A DNA stretch of 64,000 bases. Origin: Novosphingobium album (ex Hu et al. 2023). GTDB taxonomy: Bacteria; Pseudomonadota; Alphaproteobacteria; Sphingomonadales; Sphingomonadaceae. The notes beneath the pieces are model-generated. The model did no database searches. It was not told the origin of the DNA and was given only the letters and a program-made list of their open reading frames with translations. The stretch covers positions 248,001 to 312,000 of the forward strand of contig NZ_JALHLE010000005.1 in assembly GCF_022832385.1 (NCBI RefSeq), written 5' to 3'. Shown here in pieces: positions 8,224 to 17,769 of this stretch; position 1 is the first letter of the stretch, and every line of letters starts with the position of its first letter. Position numbers and translations under genes: made by a program.

Positions 8224-8987
8224 ACGAATTTTCCGGCAAGACTGCACTTGTCACCGGCGCCGCTTCAGGGATCGGCGCCGCGACAGCCCGATGGCTCGAC
8301 GAACGCGGCATTGCACGCCTCATTCTCGTCGACTGCGACGGCGCGACGCTCAGCGCCCTGCCATTTCGCGCGCAGACCCGCTGCGTGGCCGGGGATGTCA
8401 CCGACGAAGCCCTGTGGAGCGAGATCGAGGCGACCGAACCCGTTCTCCATCACGCCGTGCTCAATGCCGGAGTGGCCGACGGGTGCCCGATTGCCTCGCT
8501 CGACTTTGCAGAATGGCGGCGCATCCTGTCCGTCAATCTCGACGGCATGTTCCTGTCGCTGCGCGCCGCGCTGCGGCTGATGACGCGCGAGGGCGACTCG
8601 ACAGGGCGAAGCGCCGTGCTCACCAGTTCCGTTGCCGGACTCAAACCCGTGGCGATGACGGCAGCCTATGGCTCCAGCAAGGCCGCCGTGGCCCACTTGA
8701 CCCGTATCGCAGCAGCCGAATACGCGCAGCAGGGCATCCGCATCAATGCCGTCGCGCCCGGCCGCGTTGACACGCCGATCTGGACGAAAAACGCCCATTT
8801 CCAGGCGATGGTTGAAGAACTGGGCAGCCGCGAGGCGGCGCTGGACAGGCTGGCGGAAGATTCGACACCGCTGGGCCGCTTTGCAACGGCCGATGAAATG
8901 GCCGGCCAGATCGGCTTCCTGCTCTCGCAGGCCGCCTGGAACGTGACCGGCACAGTGCTTGTCAGCGACGGTGGTTACAGCCTCTGA
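8220..8987 (+). CDS. SDR family oxidoreductase
   Basis: A 255-residue classical short-chain dehydrogenase. It has the cofactor loop TGAASGIG near residue 13, LNAGVADG near residue 83, catalytic serine in LTSSVAGLK and the Y-x-x-x-K pair in AAYGSSKAAV near residue 150. The C-terminal segment NVTGTVLVSDGGYSL is typical of FabG-like members. An aspartate after the second beta strand (LVDCDG) favours NAD over NADP. It is the last gene of the three-gene cluster and would plausibly oxidise the diol made by the preceding epoxide hydrolase; that link is inferred from the 4-bp overlap. Its stop codon lies in a small CTGATC/GATCAG hairpin shared with the convergent folP stop. Confidence 0.85.
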   Translation: MNEFSGKTALVTGAASGIGAATARWLDERGIARLILVDCDGATLSALPFRAQTRCVAGDVTDEALWSEIEATEPVLHHAVLNAGVADGCPIASLDFAEWRRILSVNLDGMFLSLRAALRLMTREGDSTGRSAVLTSSVAGLKPVAMTAAYGSSKAAVAHLTRIAAAEYAQQGIRINAVAPGRVDTPIWTKNAHFQAMVEELGSREAALDRLAEDSTPLGRFATADEMAGQIGFLLSQAAWNVTGTVLVSDGGYSL

Positions 8988-8996
8988 TCTCTGCGA

Positions 8997-10109
8997 TCAG
9001 TGCGCCAGTTGCGTGAAATCGGTGAGCGCCGCATCGCGCAGGCCTCGCCAGACGCGCACGGCCTGCACTGTCTCGGGGACATCATGCACGCGCAGGATTT
9101 GCGCACCCGCTTCCATCGCCCTGACCGCCAGCATGATCGAGCCGCCGAGCCGTTGATGCGGCTGCGCCTCGTTCGACAATGCGCCGATCATCCGCTTGCG
9201 ACTGACGCCCACCAGCAGCGGCTGCCCCAGTGCATGGAACAGCGGCAAGGCGTTCATCAGCGCGAGGTTCTCGGCCACGGTCTTGCCGAAGCCGATACCG
9301 GGATCGAGCACGACCTTCTCCCGCGCGATACCTGACGCCACGGCCTCATCGCGCCGCTTCGCCAGCCAGTCGAACACATCGAGCACGACGTCGGCATAGT
9401 CGCCGTTCGAATGCAGATCATCCGCCTTGCCGGGCGCGTGCATCAGCACCACCGGCGCACCACTCGAAGCCGCCAGCTCCTGGCTGCGCGGGTCGTAACG
9501 CAGGGCAGAAACGTCATTGATGATATGCCCGCCCGCCTGGAGGCTGGCTTCCATCACCGCAGGCCGGCGGGTGTCGATGCTGATCGCGGCACCCATTGCC
9601 GCTAGCCGCTCCACCATCGGCACGACCCGCTTGATCTCGTCACCTTCCCAGACCGCTCCCGCGCCGGGACGGGTGGATTCCCCGCCCACGTCGATGATCG
9701 CCGCCCCCGCTTCCAGCATGGCCGCGGCATGATCTCCGGCCACCTGCGGATCGTCCAGGAACTGCCCGCCATCGGAAAAGCTGTCCGGCGTCATGTTGAG
9801 AATACCCATGACCTGCGGCTGCTCGAGCCGGATCATGCGGGCCCCGCATTGCAGTGGGGCGTGAATCTTACGCAAGTTGTCCCACTGCGAGTCCGCCTGC
9901 TCGCGCAGGTCCACCGGAAGCGCTGACAATGCCGCTGGCATGTCGGCCGCCGAAAGTCGTTTGCGCGAGATGATCTTGCCATGCTCGCGAACTATTATCG
10001 CGAACCGGCTGGCCCAGACCATAGCACCGCCAAGACGGATCGCCTCGCCGTCCTCGCTTTGCGGACTTTCGGCCAGGGCGATGGGGCGGATGTAGAGCGA
10101 TCGGGTCAT
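8997..10109 (-). CDS. folP: Dihydropteroate synthase with N-terminal extension
   Basis: A 370-residue protein. The catalytic TIM barrel begins near residue 97 with MGILNMTPDSFSDGG, the pterin/pyrophosphate loop. It continues through DVGGESTRPGA, SIDTRRPAVMEA, IINDVSALRYDP and VVLDPGIGFGKT, with VGVSRKRMIG near the end. It condenses 4-aminobenzoate with hydroxymethyl-dihydropterin pyrophosphate in folate synthesis. The first 95 or so residues have no clear motif; the extension is in frame and codon-typical, so I treat it as part of the protein. It converges with the SDR gene, with 9 bp between stop codons. Upstream lies a 235-bp gap with a candidate structured RNA. Confidence 0.92.
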   Translation of the reverse strand: MTRSLYIRPIALAESPQSEDGEAIRLGGAMVWASRFAIIVREHGKIISRKRLSAADMPAALSALPVDLREQADSQWDNLRKIHAPLQCGARMIRLEQPQVMGILNMTPDSFSDGGQFLDDPQVAGDHAAAMLEAGAAIIDVGGESTRPGAGAVWEGDEIKRVVPMVERLAAMGAAISIDTRRPAVMEASLQAGGHIINDVSALRYDPRSQELAASSGAPVVLMHAPGKADDLHSNGDYADVVLDVFDWLAKRRDEAVASGIAREKVVLDPGIGFGKTVAENLALMNALPLFHALGQPLLVGVSRKRMIGALSNEAQPHQRLGGSIMLAVRAMEAGAQILRVHDVPETVQAVRVWRGLRDAALTDFTQLAH

Positions 10110-10169
10110 GCTTGCTTTCCCGTTCTCACGCGAGCGCGGCTGGTAGGGAGGTATGCCTTAGGATGGTTC

Positions 10170-10292
10170 GCAAAAAGGGCAAAGGCGCGAAGAGGATGTC
10201 CGCAGGGCAAGGCCCCTGCATCACACTGCGGTGGCTGCATCACTGCAACCTGTCGGCGCCCCCCGACGCCGGTCTCTTCTTCGCGCCTTTGC
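10170..10292 (-). ncRNA. Candidate structured small RNA between ccrM and folP
   Basis: Two perfect 15-bp inverted arms, GCAAAGGCGCGAAGA at 10179-10193 and its complement at 10278-10292, enclose 84 bp. Read on the minus strand, the interior can fold into further hairpins. The clearest is GGTTGCA-GTGA-TGCAGCC, a 7-bp stem (one G-U pair) capped by a GNRA-type tetraloop; another is GCAGGG/CCCTGC. A GTCGG/CCGAC or CGGCG/CGCCG stem is also possible. The closing arm is followed by CCTTTTTG, as at an intrinsic terminator. No convincing reading frame covers it. It could be a stand-alone RNA, a processed ccrM 3' end, a folP leader element or a small palindromic repeat. I do not recognise a known RNA family. 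Confidence 0.45.
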
Positions 10293-10344
10293 ACACTCCC
10301 CCAACTCAACTCCGGGACAATTCAGTCCTTTTCGAGCGCCCGAA

Positions 10345-11684
<1,340 letters not shown>

Positions 11685-11760
11685 ACTACAAAAAATAGTT
11701 CTCCCCGGCCTGACGGGGCCGGGCTAATCTGCCGCCTCAACACCTCACGGGAGAATTGCA

Positions 11761-12456
11761 GTGACGCTCAAGGTTATCGGCGCAGGGCTCGGACGCACTG
11801 GAACGATGTCGCTCAAGCTGGCGCTCGATCATCTCGGTTTCGGGCCTTGCTACCACATGTCGGAACTGCTGGCGGGCGCGCGCCGCAACCTGCCGCTGTG
11901 GCTCGACGTGGTGGCCGGAAAGCCGGACTGGGACACGATCTTCGAAGGCTACGCCTCCACTACCGACAATCCCGCCTGTAACTTCTGGCGCGAACTGGCC
12001 GACCACTTCCCCGAAGCCAAGGTGATCCTGACGACGCGCGATGCGGATTCCTGGTTCAATTCGGTGAGCGAGACGATCTTCAGCCCCGGCCACCTCGCCA
12101 GCTTCGCCGCCGAACCCATCAGCACCTTCATTCGCGGCACCGTGACCCGCGACTTCGGCGACCGCATCCACGACCGCGCCTTCATGACCAAATTCTTCCG
12201 GCAGCGGGATGCCGAAATCATCGCCGCCCTGCCCGCCGAACGGCTTCTGGTCCTGCCCGTAGGCGCCGGATGGAAGCCGCTGTGCGATTTCCTCGGCGTC
12301 CCGGTCCCCGATGCCCCCTACCCCAGGGTCAATACAGAGAAGGAATGGCTGGCGGCCGTCCCGCACGATCCCGAGCACCAGCCCACGCCCGATCAGGCCG
12401 AGGCTTTCGGCAAGGCCTTCATCGCAACGATGCGCGATCAGGCCTTTGGGGGTTAG
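11761..12456 (+). CDS. Sulfotransferase family protein
   Basis: 231 residues, GTG start at 11761 with GGGAGA six bases upstream. The N-terminal VIGAGLGRTGTMSLKLAL is a P-loop-like PAPS 5'-phosphosulfate-binding loop, and the strand KVILTTRDADSWFNS carries the 3'-phosphate-binding Arg and Ser. This combination is seen in the sulfotransferase_4 group common in proteobacteria and fungi. Substrates of that group are unknown. It stands alone between the GANTC cluster and a small membrane protein. A weak GCTGC/GCAGC hairpin with TTTT follows the stop near 12457-12490. Confidence 0.75.
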   Translation: MTLKVIGAGLGRTGTMSLKLALDHLGFGPCYHMSELLAGARRNLPLWLDVVAGKPDWDTIFEGYASTTDNPACNFWRELADHFPEAKVILTTRDADSWFNSVSETIFSPGHLASFAAEPISTFIRGTVTRDFGDRIHDRAFMTKFFRQRDAEIIAALPAERLLVLPVGAGWKPLCDFLGVPVPDAPYPRVNTEKEWLAAVPHDPEHQPTPDQAEAFGKAFIATMRDQAFGG

Positions 12457-12650
12457 GCTGCTGCGAAAGATGGCCTCAACGGCAGCTTTTCCCAACTTGC
12501 ATGTAAAATCTTCTACTCCGGAGCTGAGAGTGACGCACGACAACCCTGGCAACGCTAAAGAGTTGCTGCCGCTGAAATAATCGCCGGTGGCGGTTTGCGA
12601 AATCGTCCTCGATGCCGTACTTGTTTCATCCGGGCATGGGAGGGTGCGTA

Positions 12651-13175
12651 GTGAAAGGTCTGGAACTGAATTCCATCGCTTCGGTCGGACTTGTTCTGGG
12701 CGGGGCCACAGGGATTGCGGGAACTTTTGCACCGTCCGCTGCATTGCGCGGGCTCCTGTGGGGAATAGACGGCACCAGCCTGACAATCGCAGCTGTGTTG
12801 CTGACGCTCAGCTTTCTTCGAGCCGGACACGATCTCGTAGCCGGAGGCTTCCTCGTTTTTGCATTCGGTCAATGCCTGGTCCTGGCGACTGCGGCAATGC
12901 CGCTCGACGCAGGCGCACCAATCCTGGGCGCGGGTGCAGCTCTCTGGGCGGCAGGACTGGTATTGGTCAGTTTTCCACGAACATTGCCACTGTTCGTTCG
13001 CCTGCTTGGCCTCGCTGCCGCGCTTCTTCTCGGCATTCCTGCGGTCAGGATCCTGCTCGGTGAACCGGTCAACGCTCTGACCCAACCCCTGCCGTTTAAC
13101 GCATATCCAGTGCTGGTCGCGACGATGCTGGGATGGGTTTGGACATTGTGGAAACGCCCCCCTGCCACCGATTAA
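12651..13175 (+). CDS. Multi-helix membrane protein of unknown function
   Basis: About 174 residues with roughly six hydrophobic segments: VGLVLGGATGIAGTFA, SLTIAAVLLTLSF, VAGGFLVFAFGQCLVLATA, AGAALWAAGLVLVSF, LLGLAAALLLGIPAV and PVLVATMLGWVWTL. Short loops separate them. The GTG at 12651 is chosen over the upstream ATG at 12612 because GGGAGGG ends six bases before it. I do not recognise a family. The composition of the helices and lack of charged residues inside them do not suggest a transporter of known type. It converges with the SDR gene, leaving a 101-bp gap with no clear signal. Confidence 0.6.
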   Translation: MKGLELNSIASVGLVLGGATGIAGTFAPSAALRGLLWGIDGTSLTIAAVLLTLSFLRAGHDLVAGGFLVFAFGQCLVLATAAMPLDAGAPILGAGAALWAAGLVLVSFPRTLPLFVRLLGLAAALLLGIPAVRILLGEPVNALTQPLPFNAYPVLVATMLGWVWTLWKRPPATD

Positions 13176-13276
13176 GCGAGGTCAGGTCGATGCGAACGTC
13201 CGCTCCTTCCGGCATTTCAGCCATTCATCGCGGCGGTAGCGTTTCCCGATAGCAGACCTCCATTCAACACTCGTCG

Positions 13277-14188
13277 CTAGGCCAGCGGATACCGCACGCC
13301 GGTAGCTTCTTCCGACAGCGTCCATAGCCGCGCCGCAGCCTCAGGATCGCGAGCAGCCGCCATCCGTTTGGCGATACCTGAGGGGCCCGACGCCCCACCC
13401 ATGTGTTGCGGCCCATAGAACTCGCCCGGCACCGCGTCCGGTGCCACCGACGCCTGCAAGGTCGGCCAGGCGCCTTGTGCCGCGCTGTTGAAGATCAGGC
13501 CCGCCAGCGGGAAGAATATCCGCGCAAAGCCGCTGTGCCGGTCGAGATCGGTCTTCGCGAAGCCGGGATGGCAGGCCATCGCGCTGACCGGCGATCCCGC
13601 CGCCCTGAGCCGCCGGTCCAGCTCGAACAGGTGCAGCAGGTTCATCAGCTTGCTGTCCGAATAGCGCTTGGTGCGGCTGTAGCTCTGGTGCGCGTCGATA
13701 TCGTCCCAGTCGATCCGGCCACCCTTGTGGGCAAGGCTTGAGGTAATGACCACGCGCGCGCCGGGTGTCCCGGAAAGCTTGGGCAGCAGCAGCCCGGTCA
13801 GCGCGAAAGGCGCGAGGTGATTGACGCCGAACTGCAGTTCATGCCCCTGCGCCGTGCGCTGGAGCGGCGGGAACATGACGCCCGCGTTGTTCACCAGCAC
13901 GTCGAGGCGAGGCTCTTCCGCGATGACCTTGTGCGCGCATTCCTGGACCGATCCGATGTCGGCCTGATCGAGATGGACGAACGAAAGGTTCGCGCCCGGC
14001 ACCGCCATGCGGATACGCTCGATCGCCTGGCGCGCCTTGTCCTCGCTGCGGCAGGCCATCAGCACCCGCGCGCCATGAGCGGCCAGCACTTTAGACGTTT
14101 CAAAGCCGAGCCCGGTGTTGGCCCCGGTGACGAGAAAGCACTTGCCTGCCTGCGAGGTAACCTGCTGTGCCGTGAACCCTTTTGCCAT
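13277..14188 (-). CDS. SDR family oxidoreductase (retinol dehydrogenase / LPOR-like)
   Basis: A 303-residue short-chain dehydrogenase of the long retinol-dehydrogenase-like type. The cofactor loop is TGANTGLGFE near residue 17. ACRSEDKA follows the second strand, with Arg favouring NADP. VNNAGVMFPP is near residue 90, VITSSLAHKGG carries the catalytic serine, and YSRTKRYSDSKL gives the Y-x-x-x-K pair. The substrate is unknown; relatives act on lipophilic alcohols or ketones. I chose the ATG at 14188, preceded by GGGAGG at suitable spacing. Longer in-frame starts run into arginine-rich sequence unlike the family. It ends 25 bp from rnhB on the same strand. Confidence 0.82.
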   Translation of the reverse strand: MAKGFTAQQVTSQAGKCFLVTGANTGLGFETSKVLAAHGARVLMACRSEDKARQAIERIRMAVPGANLSFVHLDQADIGSVQECAHKVIAEEPRLDVLVNNAGVMFPPLQRTAQGHELQFGVNHLAPFALTGLLLPKLSGTPGARVVITSSLAHKGGRIDWDDIDAHQSYSRTKRYSDSKLMNLLHLFELDRRLRAAGSPVSAMACHPGFAKTDLDRHSGFARIFFPLAGLIFNSAAQGAWPTLQASVAPDAVPGEFYGPQHMGGASGPSGIAKRMAAARDPEAAARLWTLSEEATGVRYPLA

Positions 14189-14213
14189 TCTGCCTCCCTC
14201 CCCGTTGTGCTGC

Positions 14214-14849
14214 CTAGAGGCGCATTTCCAGTTGCGCGACCGGCGCGAAGCTGCGCCGGTGGTGCGGCGTCGGTCCGTGTTCGCGCAGCGCCGCCATGTG
14301 CTCGGCCGTGCCGTATCCGGCATTGCGCTCCCACCCGTAATGCGGGTGGATTTCAGCCAGTTGACGCATCATCCGGTCGCGATGTTCCTTGGCGATGATC
14401 GAAGCCGCCGAAATGCACGGCTCCAGCGCATCGCCGCCGACGATCGCGCGCGCCTTCCAGCGCCAGTCCGCCGTACGCCCGTGGGGCGTGAGATTGCCGT
14501 CCACCAGTACTTCGGCCGGTTCACCGCCCAGTTGCCCGCACAGTGACAGCACCGCGCGGGTCATCGCCAGCATCGTCGCCCCGAAAATGTTGAGCCGGTC
14601 GATCTCCTCGACATCGACCACGCCCACCGCCCATGTGCAGCGGCGCTTGATCGTTTCTTCCAGAGCGGCCCGGCGCGTCTTCGATAGTTTCTTGGAATCG
14701 TCGAGCCCCGCCGGGCGGGGCTTGCACAGCACCACCGCCCCCGCCACAACCGGTCCTGCCAGCGGCCCGCGCCCGGCTTCATCGACACCGATGATGAAGC
14801 CTTGCCCGGAATGGGCACCGGTCCCGGTTTCAAGCATTGAGGCAGACAT
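14214..14849 (-). CDS. rnhB: Ribonuclease HII
   Basis: About 212 residues. The catalytic start [15 protein letters not shown] holds the first Asp-Glu pair. The later VDGN and [10 protein letters not shown] segments supply the remaining acidic residues and the conserved lysine of RNase HII. The enzyme nicks RNA in RNA-DNA hybrids, especially single ribonucleotides in DNA. The start is uncertain: ATG at 14849 has GGAGG about 12 bases upstream, and ATG at 14837 also keeps the whole domain. If 14849 is right, its start codon overlaps the start codon of the divergent sugar dehydrogenase gene within one CATG palindrome. Confidence 0.93.
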   Translation of the reverse strand: MSASMLETGTGAHSGQGFIIGVDEAGRGPLAGPVVAGAVVLCKPRPAGLDDSKKLSKTRRAALEETIKRRCTWAVGVVDVEEIDRLNIFGATMLAMTRAVLSLCGQLGGEPAEVLVDGNLTPHGRTADWRWKARAIVGGDALEPCISAASIIAKEHRDRMMRQLAEIHPHYGWERNAGYGTAEHMAALREHGPTPHHRRSFAPVAQLEMRL

Positions 14850-16014
14850 GAAAGCGCGCATCCTCCTTCCATTGGTATCGACTCTGGGCCTGTTCACGGC
14901 AAGCTGCAGTCAGGCCGCGACCGGGGAAAACGCGCCCGAAAGCGCAATGCCGTTCCGCGTCGAGCAAGTGGCCGGGTTCGACGAGCCCTGGGCCATGGCC
15001 ATCGATCCGGCGACCGGCATCGCGCTCGTGACCGAGAAGAAGGGGCACTTGCGGATGCTCCTGCCCGATGGCCGCAATGTCCTCGTGCCCGGCGCTCCCA
15101 AAGTCGACTACGGCGGCCAGGGCGGCTTCGGCGACGTGATATTCGCGCCGGAAGCGCATACAAGCGGATCATCGCTCGACGGGCACACCGTCTATCTCAG
15201 CTGGGCAGAAGCAGGCAGCGGCGATACGCGCGGCGCGGCTGTCGGACGCGGAACGCTCGCCTGCGCCAGCGAAGCCAGCTGCCGCCTCGAAGGGCTCACG
15301 GTGATCTGGCGCCAGCAGCCGAAAGTCACGGGGCGCGGACACTATTCGCACCGCCTCGCCTTCTCACCCGATGGGCAATATCTCTTCATCAGCTCGGGCG
15401 AACGGCAGAAGATGCAACCTGCACAGGACCTGACCAACAATCTCGGCACGATCGTCCGCCTGCTGCCGGACGGCACACCGGCGCCCAGCAATCCCTTTGC
15501 GGACAAGCCCTCACCCACAAATCAGATCTGGTCCTTCGGCCACCGCAACGTGCTGGGCATCGCGTTCGATCCCGAAGGCCGGTTGTGGGACCTCGAGCAT
15601 GGCCCGGCGGGCGGCGACGAACTAAATCTGGTGAAGCCGGGCCAGAACTATGGCTGGCCGCTGGTGTCCGACGGCGATCACTACGACGGCAAGCCGATCC
15701 CGCGCCACTCCACCCGACCCGACCTTGCCGCTCCGGCGATCAGCTGGAACCCGGTAATCGCGCCGGGCGACTTCATCTTCTACACCGGCAGCCAGTTTCC
15801 TGCGTGGACAGGACAGGCCGTGATCGCCTCTTTCGCGGTTCCTGGCCTGGTCCGCGTGCGGATCGATGGCGAAAAAGCCATCGTGGAAGCACGCTATCCG
15901 CTCGACAACCGCATTCGTGAGATCGAGCAGGGTCCAGACGGTACGATCTGGCTGCTGGAAGACGGCCCGGCGCCCGGCAGCGGTCATCTTCTCAAACTCA
16001 CGCCTGCGAATTGA
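14848..16014 (+). CDS. PQQ-dependent aldose sugar dehydrogenase (GDH-B/YliI-like), exported
   Basis: A 388-residue six-bladed beta-propeller protein of the glucose/sorbosone dehydrogenase family. The N-terminus is a signal sequence ([19 protein letters not shown]); the cysteine could be a lipidation site, but the -3 residue is Thr, so a lipoprotein is uncertain. Family landmarks are [31 protein letters not shown] with the likely catalytic His, [15 protein letters not shown], and [23 protein letters not shown]. Relatives oxidise aldoses in the periplasm using PQQ and pass electrons to the respiratory chain. No PQQ biosynthesis gene is in the window. The ATG at 14848 has GAGG six bases upstream. 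Confidence 0.87.
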   Translation: MKARILLPLVSTLGLFTASCSQAATGENAPESAMPFRVEQVAGFDEPWAMAIDPATGIALVTEKKGHLRMLLPDGRNVLVPGAPKVDYGGQGGFGDVIFAPEAHTSGSSLDGHTVYLSWAEAGSGDTRGAAVGRGTLACASEASCRLEGLTVIWRQQPKVTGRGHYSHRLAFSPDGQYLFISSGERQKMQPAQDLTNNLGTIVRLLPDGTPAPSNPFADKPSPTNQIWSFGHRNVLGIAFDPEGRLWDLEHGPAGGDELNLVKPGQNYGWPLVSDGDHYDGKPIPRHSTRPDLAAPAISWNPVIAPGDFIFYTGSQFPAWTGQAVIASFAVPGLVRVRIDGEKAIVEARYPLDNRIREIEQGPDGTIWLLEDGPAPGSGHLLKLTPAN

Positions 16015-16052
16015 ATCGACAAAGGCGCGCGCCGCCCCTATCCGCGCGCGCC

Positions 16053-16571
16053 ATGTCGGAAACCGCCACCATCATCCCGCTCGACAATGTCGATCCCGTT
16101 CTGATCGAGCAGCTGCTCGACTGCGCGTTCGAGCCCGAGCGACGCCAGCGCACCGCCTACAAGGTGCGCGAGGGCGTGGACTGGTTGCCCGCGCTGAGCT
16201 TTGCCGCGCTCGATGGCGACGAGATGCTCGTCGGCTCGATCCAGTGCTGGCCGGTCGCGCTCAACGACGAGAACGGCCGCGCACATCCGATGATCATGGT
16301 CGGCCCGGTCGCGGTCATGCCCGATCGTCAGGGCGAAGGCTTCGGTCAGGCACTGGTCTCGGCCAGCCTGTCGTGCATCGATTCCCGCGCGCCGCTGCCG
16401 CAGGTGATGATCGGCGATCCGGAGTACTACGGCCGCTTCTGGGGCTTCACCAATCAATACACCGGCGGCTGGGACCTGCCCGGCCCGTTCGAACAGGCCC
16501 GCCTGCTGGTGCGCTGCGAGAACCCGGCGGTCTTGCCTGAAAAGGGCATGCTCGGCCCCTGGTTGGGGTAA
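16053..16571 (+). CDS. GNAT family N-acetyltransferase
   Basis: About 172 residues. The acetyl-CoA binding segment is visible as VGPVAVMPDRQGEGFGQALVSASL, the Q/R-x-x-G-x-G/A motif A of GNAT proteins, followed by a strand reading VMIGDPEYYGRFWGF. The early RTAYKVREGVDWLPALSFAALDGDEMLVGSIQ is typical of the YhbS-like GNAT group. The acceptor is unknown. I chose the ATG at 16053, where the family similarity begins; the frame is open from 16011. It follows the sugar dehydrogenase by 38 bp and precedes the DUF1285 gene by 50 bp, all rightward. Confidence 0.8.
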   Translation: MSETATIIPLDNVDPVLIEQLLDCAFEPERRQRTAYKVREGVDWLPALSFAALDGDEMLVGSIQCWPVALNDENGRAHPMIMVGPVAVMPDRQGEGFGQALVSASLSCIDSRAPLPQVMIGDPEYYGRFWGFTNQYTGGWDLPGPFEQARLLVRCENPAVLPEKGMLGPWLG

Positions 16572-16621
16572 AGCGCGCACTGGACCTTGGCGGGCGGCAC
16601 CCTATCTGGCATCGCGAGACG

Positions 16622-17167
16622 ATGCCTTATGAACCGCCCCCCGAGCTTGCCACGCTTTCGCTGGCAGAAGCTGCCGAACTGGTGGCGGCACGCAAGCTGC
16701 CGCCGGTTTCGCAGTGGTCTCCGGAGACCGTGGGCGACAGCGAAATGCGCATCTCGCCAGACGGACGCTGGTTCCATCAGGGCGGCGAGATCAAACGCCC
16801 GGCGATGCTACGCGCTTTCGCCTCACTGCTGCTGCGCGACGAGGCCGGGCAACACTGGCTGGTCACGCCCTCGCAGAAGCTGTCGATCGCAGTGGACGAT
16901 GCGGCGTTCATCGCCATTGACGTCAAGCAGGATGGCGATGCGCTCGTCTTCAAGCTAAATACCGACGACCTCGTAATCGCCGGGCCCGATCATCCCATCC
17001 GTGCCGAGGGCGATCCCGATACGCCCGCGCTCTATGTGGGCGTACGCCATGGCACCGAGGCCCGCCTCAACCGCAGCACTTACGCCCAGCTCGTGGAGAT
17101 CGCGCTGGCAGGCGACGACCTGTCAGTGAGCAGTCAGGGCATGACATTCCCGCTGCAACCGGCATGA
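16622..17167 (+). CDS. DUF1285 domain-containing protein
   Basis: A 181-residue protein matching the DUF1285 pattern. WFHQGGEIKRPAMLRAFASLLLRDEAGQHWLVTP comes near residue 50, then LYVGVRHGTEARLNRSTYAQLVEIA near residue 140, a strand-rich fold of unknown function conserved in alphaproteobacteria. There are no membrane segments or signal. Its stop overlaps the Nudix gene start by 4 bp (ATGA). It therefore sits in a coupled run with the Nudix hydrolase and CCA-adding enzyme, an arrangement hinting at RNA or nucleotide housekeeping; this is inference only. Confidence 0.82.
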   Translation: MPYEPPPELATLSLAEAAELVAARKLPPVSQWSPETVGDSEMRISPDGRWFHQGGEIKRPAMLRAFASLLLRDEAGQHWLVTPSQKLSIAVDDAAFIAIDVKQDGDALVFKLNTDDLVIAGPDHPIRAEGDPDTPALYVGVRHGTEARLNRSTYAQLVEIALAGDDLSVSSQGMTFPLQPA

Positions 17168-17769
17168 CGACGCTCTACGATCAGGTCACCCGCCGCTTCG
17201 AGGCCGGGCACGCCAAGGCGCCGCCTGCGCTGTGGATCGACCCGCGCACCTACGAAATGCAGGATTTCAAACCCGCTGCCGTGCTGATCGCCATTACCGA
17301 ACGCGAGCGCCCCGGCATGCTGCTATTGCATCGCCCGTCCACCATGCGCGCACACCCCGGACAGATTGCCTTTCCCGGCGGCCGGATCGATCCCGGCGAA
17401 AATCCCGTAGAGGCCGCATTGCGCGAGGCCAACGAGGAACTCGGCATCGATCCCGGCAAAGTTCGCGTCATCGGCACCAGCGATCGCTATCGCACCGGCA
17501 GCGGCTACGAGATCACCCCGGTTCTGGGCGTCGTTCCACCCGACCTCACCATCTATCCCAATCCGGCGGAAGTAGCGCAGTGGTTCGAGGCACCGGTCGA
17601 TTTCGTGCTCGATCCCGCCAATCAGGCAACCCGCACGGTCGACTACGAGGACCGCAAGCACTCCTTCGTCGAGATCACATGGTCGGACGGGCGGCAGGAT
17701 CACGTTATCTGGGGCGTTACCGGCGCGATCCTGCATAATCTTGCGCATAGACTGGAATGGCATGACTGA
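17164..17769 (+). CDS. CoA pyrophosphatase (Nudix hydrolase, NudL-like)
   Basis: A 201-residue Nudix protein. The Nudix box GGRIDPGENPVEAALREANEELGI is complete, with the REANEELG metal-binding glutamates near residue 85. The upstream RPSTMRAHPGQIAFPGGR block is the extra signature of the CoA-diphosphatase subgroup, which splits CoA and its derivatives into 4'-phosphopantetheine and 3',5'-ADP. It overlaps DUF1285 by 4 bp upstream and the CCA-adding enzyme by 8 bp downstream, so the three are probably translated together. Confidence 0.88.
   Translation: MTTLYDQVTRRFEAGHAKAPPALWIDPRTYEMQDFKPAAVLIAITERERPGMLLLHRPSTMRAHPGQIAFPGGRIDPGENPVEAALREANEELGIDPGKVRVIGTSDRYRTGSGYEITPVLGVVPPDLTIYPNPAEVAQWFEAPVDFVLDPANQATRTVDYEDRKHSFVEITWSDGRQDHVIWGVTGAILHNLAHRLEWHD

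Noticed and set aside
8983..8999. CTGATC-TCTGC-GATCAG hairpin between the SDR and folP stops as a terminator
   Set aside because: The stem is only 6 bp and there is no T-run in either direction. Its overlap with both stop codons may be coincidence.
11700..11725. CCCGGCC/GGCCGGG hairpin before the sulfotransferase gene as a riboswitch or attenuator
   Set aside because: A single 7-bp stem with no conserved flanking sequence or alternative pairing. It may simply be part of the 5' UTR.
12457..12490. Weak hairpin GCTGC/GCAGC with TTTT after the sulfotransferase gene
   Set aside because: A five-base stem with a 20-base loop is too weak to call as a terminator.
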